Positions 60,930 to 64,000 of a stretch of DNA of 64,000 bases are shown here, piece after piece. Each line of letters begins with the position of its first letter. Within the stretch, counting starts at the first letter, position 1. The translations under genes and the position numbers were made by a program. This DNA is from Paralithodes platypus (lineage: Eukaryota; Arthropoda; Malacostraca; Decapoda; Lithodidae). Where the stretch lies: contig CM064481.1 in NCBI GenBank assembly GCA_032716605.1, positions 14,206,944 to 14,270,943 of the forward strand, written 5' to 3'. The notes under the pieces were generated by a model. That model saw nothing but the letters and a program-made list of their open reading frames with translations. It searched no databases and was not told where the DNA came from.

Positions 60930-63644
60930 ATGCCGGCTCCTCCCTGCTCTCGGCCGACATGTCAGCGGTCGGCCTTGCGGGATCATCGGGAATGCTGCCT
61001 CCACACGGCCTGCTACGGGAAGGATGTTTACGATCCCCGCCGATGTGGGGTTTGTCTCTCCGCTCTTCAACTGCTGGAGACTCTCCCTGCATCGGCGGAA
61101 GGACACCGGGCCAGGACGTCTCTCCGCCAAACGTGGGAAGTCATCTCCCGTCACGTCCAGGTTGTCCTGCGTAGGGCTCCTTCCTTTCGTGAGGATGACG
61201 TCCGGGTGTTGTTGGGGATCCCACCTACCTCCGTTGCTGCACGCCGTTCCCGCTCCCCTACTGTTCGTCACTCCCGCTCTCCTCATACGGCTCGTGGCTC
61301 CCCTACCAGGAGTTCGGATCCGGCGGACGGGAGGGCACATCCCAGGGAGCGGGCCCCCAGGCGTCATGATCGTCGGGTGCCTCCCTCCGACCTGTCAGTG
61401 ACTTCGGGAGTGTCTGGCAGGAGGAACATGAGCCCCCCTCCTTCGCTGGGTCCCACGATCTTCAGGGCCAAACGCCGTCCTGCCCCGCCTGCCGAGGAGG
61501 TTGTTCTCCATCCTGCACCATCTTCGGCCACTGGTGGGGTGGTGTTCGAGCCTCTGCCTGCCTCCCAGCCTATGAGGGGTCCCGGCCTCTTCCCTATGGC
61601 GGGCCCTGCTGTGGTGGTCCCGGCGGCGATGCCCTCCCCGCCTCCTCCTCAACCTGGTTGTTCAGACGCCTCGATCCCTTGTGGCCAGCCGTCTCCTACC
61701 CATCTCCCAGACCGTTTAGACGATGTTTTCGAGATGGAGGTTGCGGACTTTGACAGGCTGGAGGACGAGGATGTGGGGTCGACTCGTCTTCGGACGGTGC
61801 ACCAGATTCGGGTCAGGATGAACCCGCCGTGGAAGAACGTTCCTCCCCCCCCGTCACCTGAGTTCTCCCAGCTCACGGACCATGATGCCCGAGGGCCCAG
61901 TGAGGCTGGTTCCATGTGTCCTCTACAGGCGTCCATCCCCCCTGCTGCGGAGACGGAGTTAAGAGCGGAGTTGGCGTCCATTCGTCTCGAGATGGCTTCC
62001 ACTAAGGCCGACATCCTCTCCTCTGTAATGGCGGCCATGGAGGCTGTGGTATCCCGGTTTGCTACTCCGAACCCGGTACCTCTGCAGACTCCGATTGTGG
62101 CTCCTCTCCCGCCTGTTGCCGACCACATCCCATCTCGGCCTGCTCTCCCGGTCGTGGTACCGTTAACTTCATCTACATCGTCACCTGCACCTCCGAGGCC
62201 ACCTACGACTCCTCTCTGGCCCGTTGTTATCCCGGGCCAGGGTTTGGGGTTGTTCTCTCAACCCCTCTCCGTGCCGCCTCTCTCCAAGTTTACGATCCCC
62301 AAGGTCAAGATGCCATCCCTGTATGGGGATTCTGTTGCTTGGAGGGCTGTGGTTGCCTCCAACCCTGAGCGAGCGGTCAACCTGCTGCCCGGAGAGCGGA
62401 CAGTGCCTGGGGATTGGGCCATCCAAGTGAATGAGAAGAATGTCTTCCGGGCCATCACGTCCTTGGGTCTGGTCCCGGAGGTTGATGTCCAGGTGTACCC
62501 GAGCAGGCAGGATATGCAATATTTTTCCTACCGTCCCTCGGTCTTGCCTTCCCCCTGTCACCAGGCCCTGGGCGGACTACTCCCGCCGTGACCTGTCGAA
62601 GGATGTCCACTCCCTCTCTGCCATCTCCGGGACGCCGTACCTACTGAATGTGCGTGATCGGGATGGGATCCTGATGTTGGACCTACCGCACCTCTGTACG
62701 GGTCCCTGGGGGGAGTGGGTCCGTGAAGCGGTGGAGTTTGGTCAGGCTATGACTGAGGGTTTGCCAGCCATCCCGACCATGGACTCCACTTTTGTGTCGG
62801 GTGTGCTCCTTCGCTCCTCGGGCTTCCCTCAGCCCGTGTGGGAGGGGCTCAATGATCCCAAACTGTCAGTGGGCTCCTGCCGTGTGCCTTTTTCACGGTG
62901 CCAGAGAAGTCCCAGTTGGACCGCGACTTCAGGTTTCGCCAGCAGGCGGCACGCCAGCTCTCGACACTTCTGGCCCAATTGGAACTGGCAAGGGTCAACC
63001 TCCGCCTGATTGAATCCCTGGAGTCTGGTGACCATCGCCAGGGGTTTGAACATGTCCGCTGCATCAACCTGCAGCTCGCCCTCGACCCTGTCCAGGACAT
63101 TCGCCACTCCCTCCATGAAGCCTCCCGTTGTCATCAACAGCTTCGGGTGGCTTTCTGCAAGAAGGCCCCTGCTGACGTCCGCAACCGCCTCCTACTGACG
63201 GACCTTCTCACCCCAGGTCTGTTCCCTGAAGAGGCTTGGCAAGGGGCTTTCTTGCTGGCACAGAGTGACACCTACTCTGCCCAACGGAAGGTGGTGGCGA
63301 CGCCCGATACATCCTCCTCCACCCGCGGACGCGGGGGCAAGTCCGTCGCCGGCAAAGGGCGCCAGGCGGGGAGTTTCAGCGGAGGACGGGCTCACGAAGG
63401 GCGTGGTGTACCCGCCTTCCGTGAACGTCGGTCCCCGGATCGCCGTCCCCGTCAAGAGGGTGCGCGGCGCTGGCAGGATCCGGGGTCCTCGTCCTCCACT
63501 CCCAGACACAGTCGGGAGGAGGATAGGCCGGAGCGCGGGGCCCGTCCGCCATTTCGGAGGGGCGGCAGGCAACCTAGGGGAGGCCGTGGTGGTTCTTTCC
63601 ACCGCGACACGTCCGTTGGGGGCTCCACGGCCCCGACTGCGTAG
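60930..63644 (+). pseudogene. DIRS gag-like ORF1, two frameshifts
   Basis: From an ATG at 60930 the N-terminus has CSRPTC, then H, CC, H, C and CGVC in the same order as the Cys/His cluster of DIRS-A2 and DIRS-B3. A Ser/Arg/Pro-rich region follows. The core has MPSLYGDSVAWRAV and VPGDWAIQVNE, aligning with the DIRS-B3 gag. Near 62560 the frame shifts to 62431-63009 (RDRDGILMLDLPHLC), and near 62900 back to 62898-63644 (QLDRDFRFRQQAARQLS), ending in an Arg/Gly-rich tail (FRRGGRQPRGGRGG). The two shifts could be real indels or assembly errors. Confidence 0.75.
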
Positions 63645-64000
63645 TTCCTCTTGCCCGGCCGTCTCAGGGATTCGGTGGGGGGGGCCCTCTGCGCGGCGCC
63701 CACACCGGCTTCTTCCGCCCCCACTACCGGCGCTCGCCCCGCCGGGTGTGGGCACGTCGGGTGTTGTAGTAGGGTCTGACTTGGAGGTGGAGGTCCAGGT
63801 CTCCTCTCAGGCGCCCTCCCCGACATCGACCAGTATCTCAGGAAGTGGCCATTTTACTATGTGTCCACTGCCAGGCTGGGTATGCCTTGTGTTGTGTTAG
63901 ACCAACGGACCCCCAGCTTCGTCTTCCATCCTGTATCTCTTCATCCCATTCTTTTTGTATACTTGTACAAAGACTTAACATTCTCTTTTTCATTTACATG
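63645..64000 (+). other. Sequence after DIRS-C4 gag; RT not recognisable
   Basis: In DIRS-A2 and DIRS-B3 the RT follows gag directly. Here no RT motif is visible before the window ends, although a GC-rich frame stays open to 63900 without a known domain. Confidence 0.4.

Larger units (their letters stand above)
58630..64000 (+). mobile_element. DIRS-C4: 5' end and gag, cut by the window
   Basis: Starts with AATTTAGTAGCAGTCTCTAC, the same 5' outer sequence found at the centre of the DIRS-C ICR. The 5' ITR, a long 5' UTR and a gag homologous to DIRS-B3 follow. RT is not reached, or not recognisable, by 64000. The coding part is GC-rich, unlike the rest of the window. Confidence 0.75.

Noticed and set aside
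1..64000. Integrated large DNA virus or nudivirus-like genes
   Set aside because: No viral polymerase, capsid or per os infectivity-type protein was recognised; the only virus-like genes are the retroelement pol and env.
1..64000. Penelope-like elements, Copia or BEL elements, Helitrons
   Set aside because: No GIY-YIG domain, Copia-type integrase order or Rep/helicase frame was seen.

Overview
The window is repeat-dense animal nuclear DNA. I see no operons and no conventional multi-exon host gene. Almost all of it can be assigned to transposable elements: DIRS-type tyrosine-recombinase retrotransposons, an env-bearing gypsy-like LTR element, CR1-, Jockey- and RTE-like LINEs, a tRNA-headed SINE, Tigger/pogo-like and piggyBac-like DNA transposons, and MITEs. 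Abundant DIRS elements, an RTE family with a zinc-finger tail and many TA- and TTAA-flanked elements fit an arthropod, most plausibly a crustacean. That placement is inference; no single-copy marker gene is present. The only candidate host gene is a nine-finger C2H2 zinc-finger reading frame at 56.4-57.4 kb, broken by one stop codon.

Layout. 1-4.1 kb: 3' part of a DIRS element (DIRS-A1, + strand) sitting inside a piggyBac-like element (4.1-5.96 kb), which itself lies in the 5' untranslated region of a second DIRS of the same family (DIRS-A2, 5.97-18.88 kb). DIRS-A2 is split by two Jockey-like LINE copies in opposite orientation (10.9-12.2 kb and 16.4-18.7 kb) and a CR1-like LINE (13.3-15.8 kb). 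18.9-31.0 kb: a gypsy-like LTR element on the - strand with protease, RT/RNase H, integrase and an F-type env, but no gag. Its 5' LTR is split by a 4.5-kb Tigger element that in turn carries a SINE and LINE debris. 31.9-34.1 kb: two truncated DIRS 3' ends (family B), one inside the other. 34.2-36.3 kb: LINE debris, a possible MITE and unassigned DNA. 36.3-38.5 kb: truncated 5' end of a DIRS-B. 38.7-41.4 kb: a TA-flanked Tigger-type element holding an RTE LINE. 41.4-50.5 kb: a structurally complete DIRS-B (DIRS-B3, - strand). 50.6-53.8 kb: an apparently intact Tigger element containing a TTAA MITE. 54.2-56.3 kb: two back-to-back TA MITEs. 56.4-57.4 kb: the zinc-finger frame. 58.0-58.6 kb: a truncated DIRS-C 3' end. 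58.6-64 kb: the 5' end and gag of another DIRS-C (DIRS-C4, + strand), cut by the window end.

How the parts work together. Each DIRS has the order 5' inverted terminal repeat (ITR), gag-like ORF, RT/RNase H, tyrosine recombinase (YR), internal complementary region (ICR), 3' ITR. In DIRS-B3 every one of these parts can be found by eye, including a 293-bp inverted repeat and an ICR that is a copy of the joined element ends. The ICR palindromes of families A, B and C have diverged in sequence but keep the same layout and core, which suggests a shared recombination site read by the YR. Most coding copies here are broken. The Tigger transposase at 50.8 kb and the DIRS-B3 gag are the best preserved reading frames.
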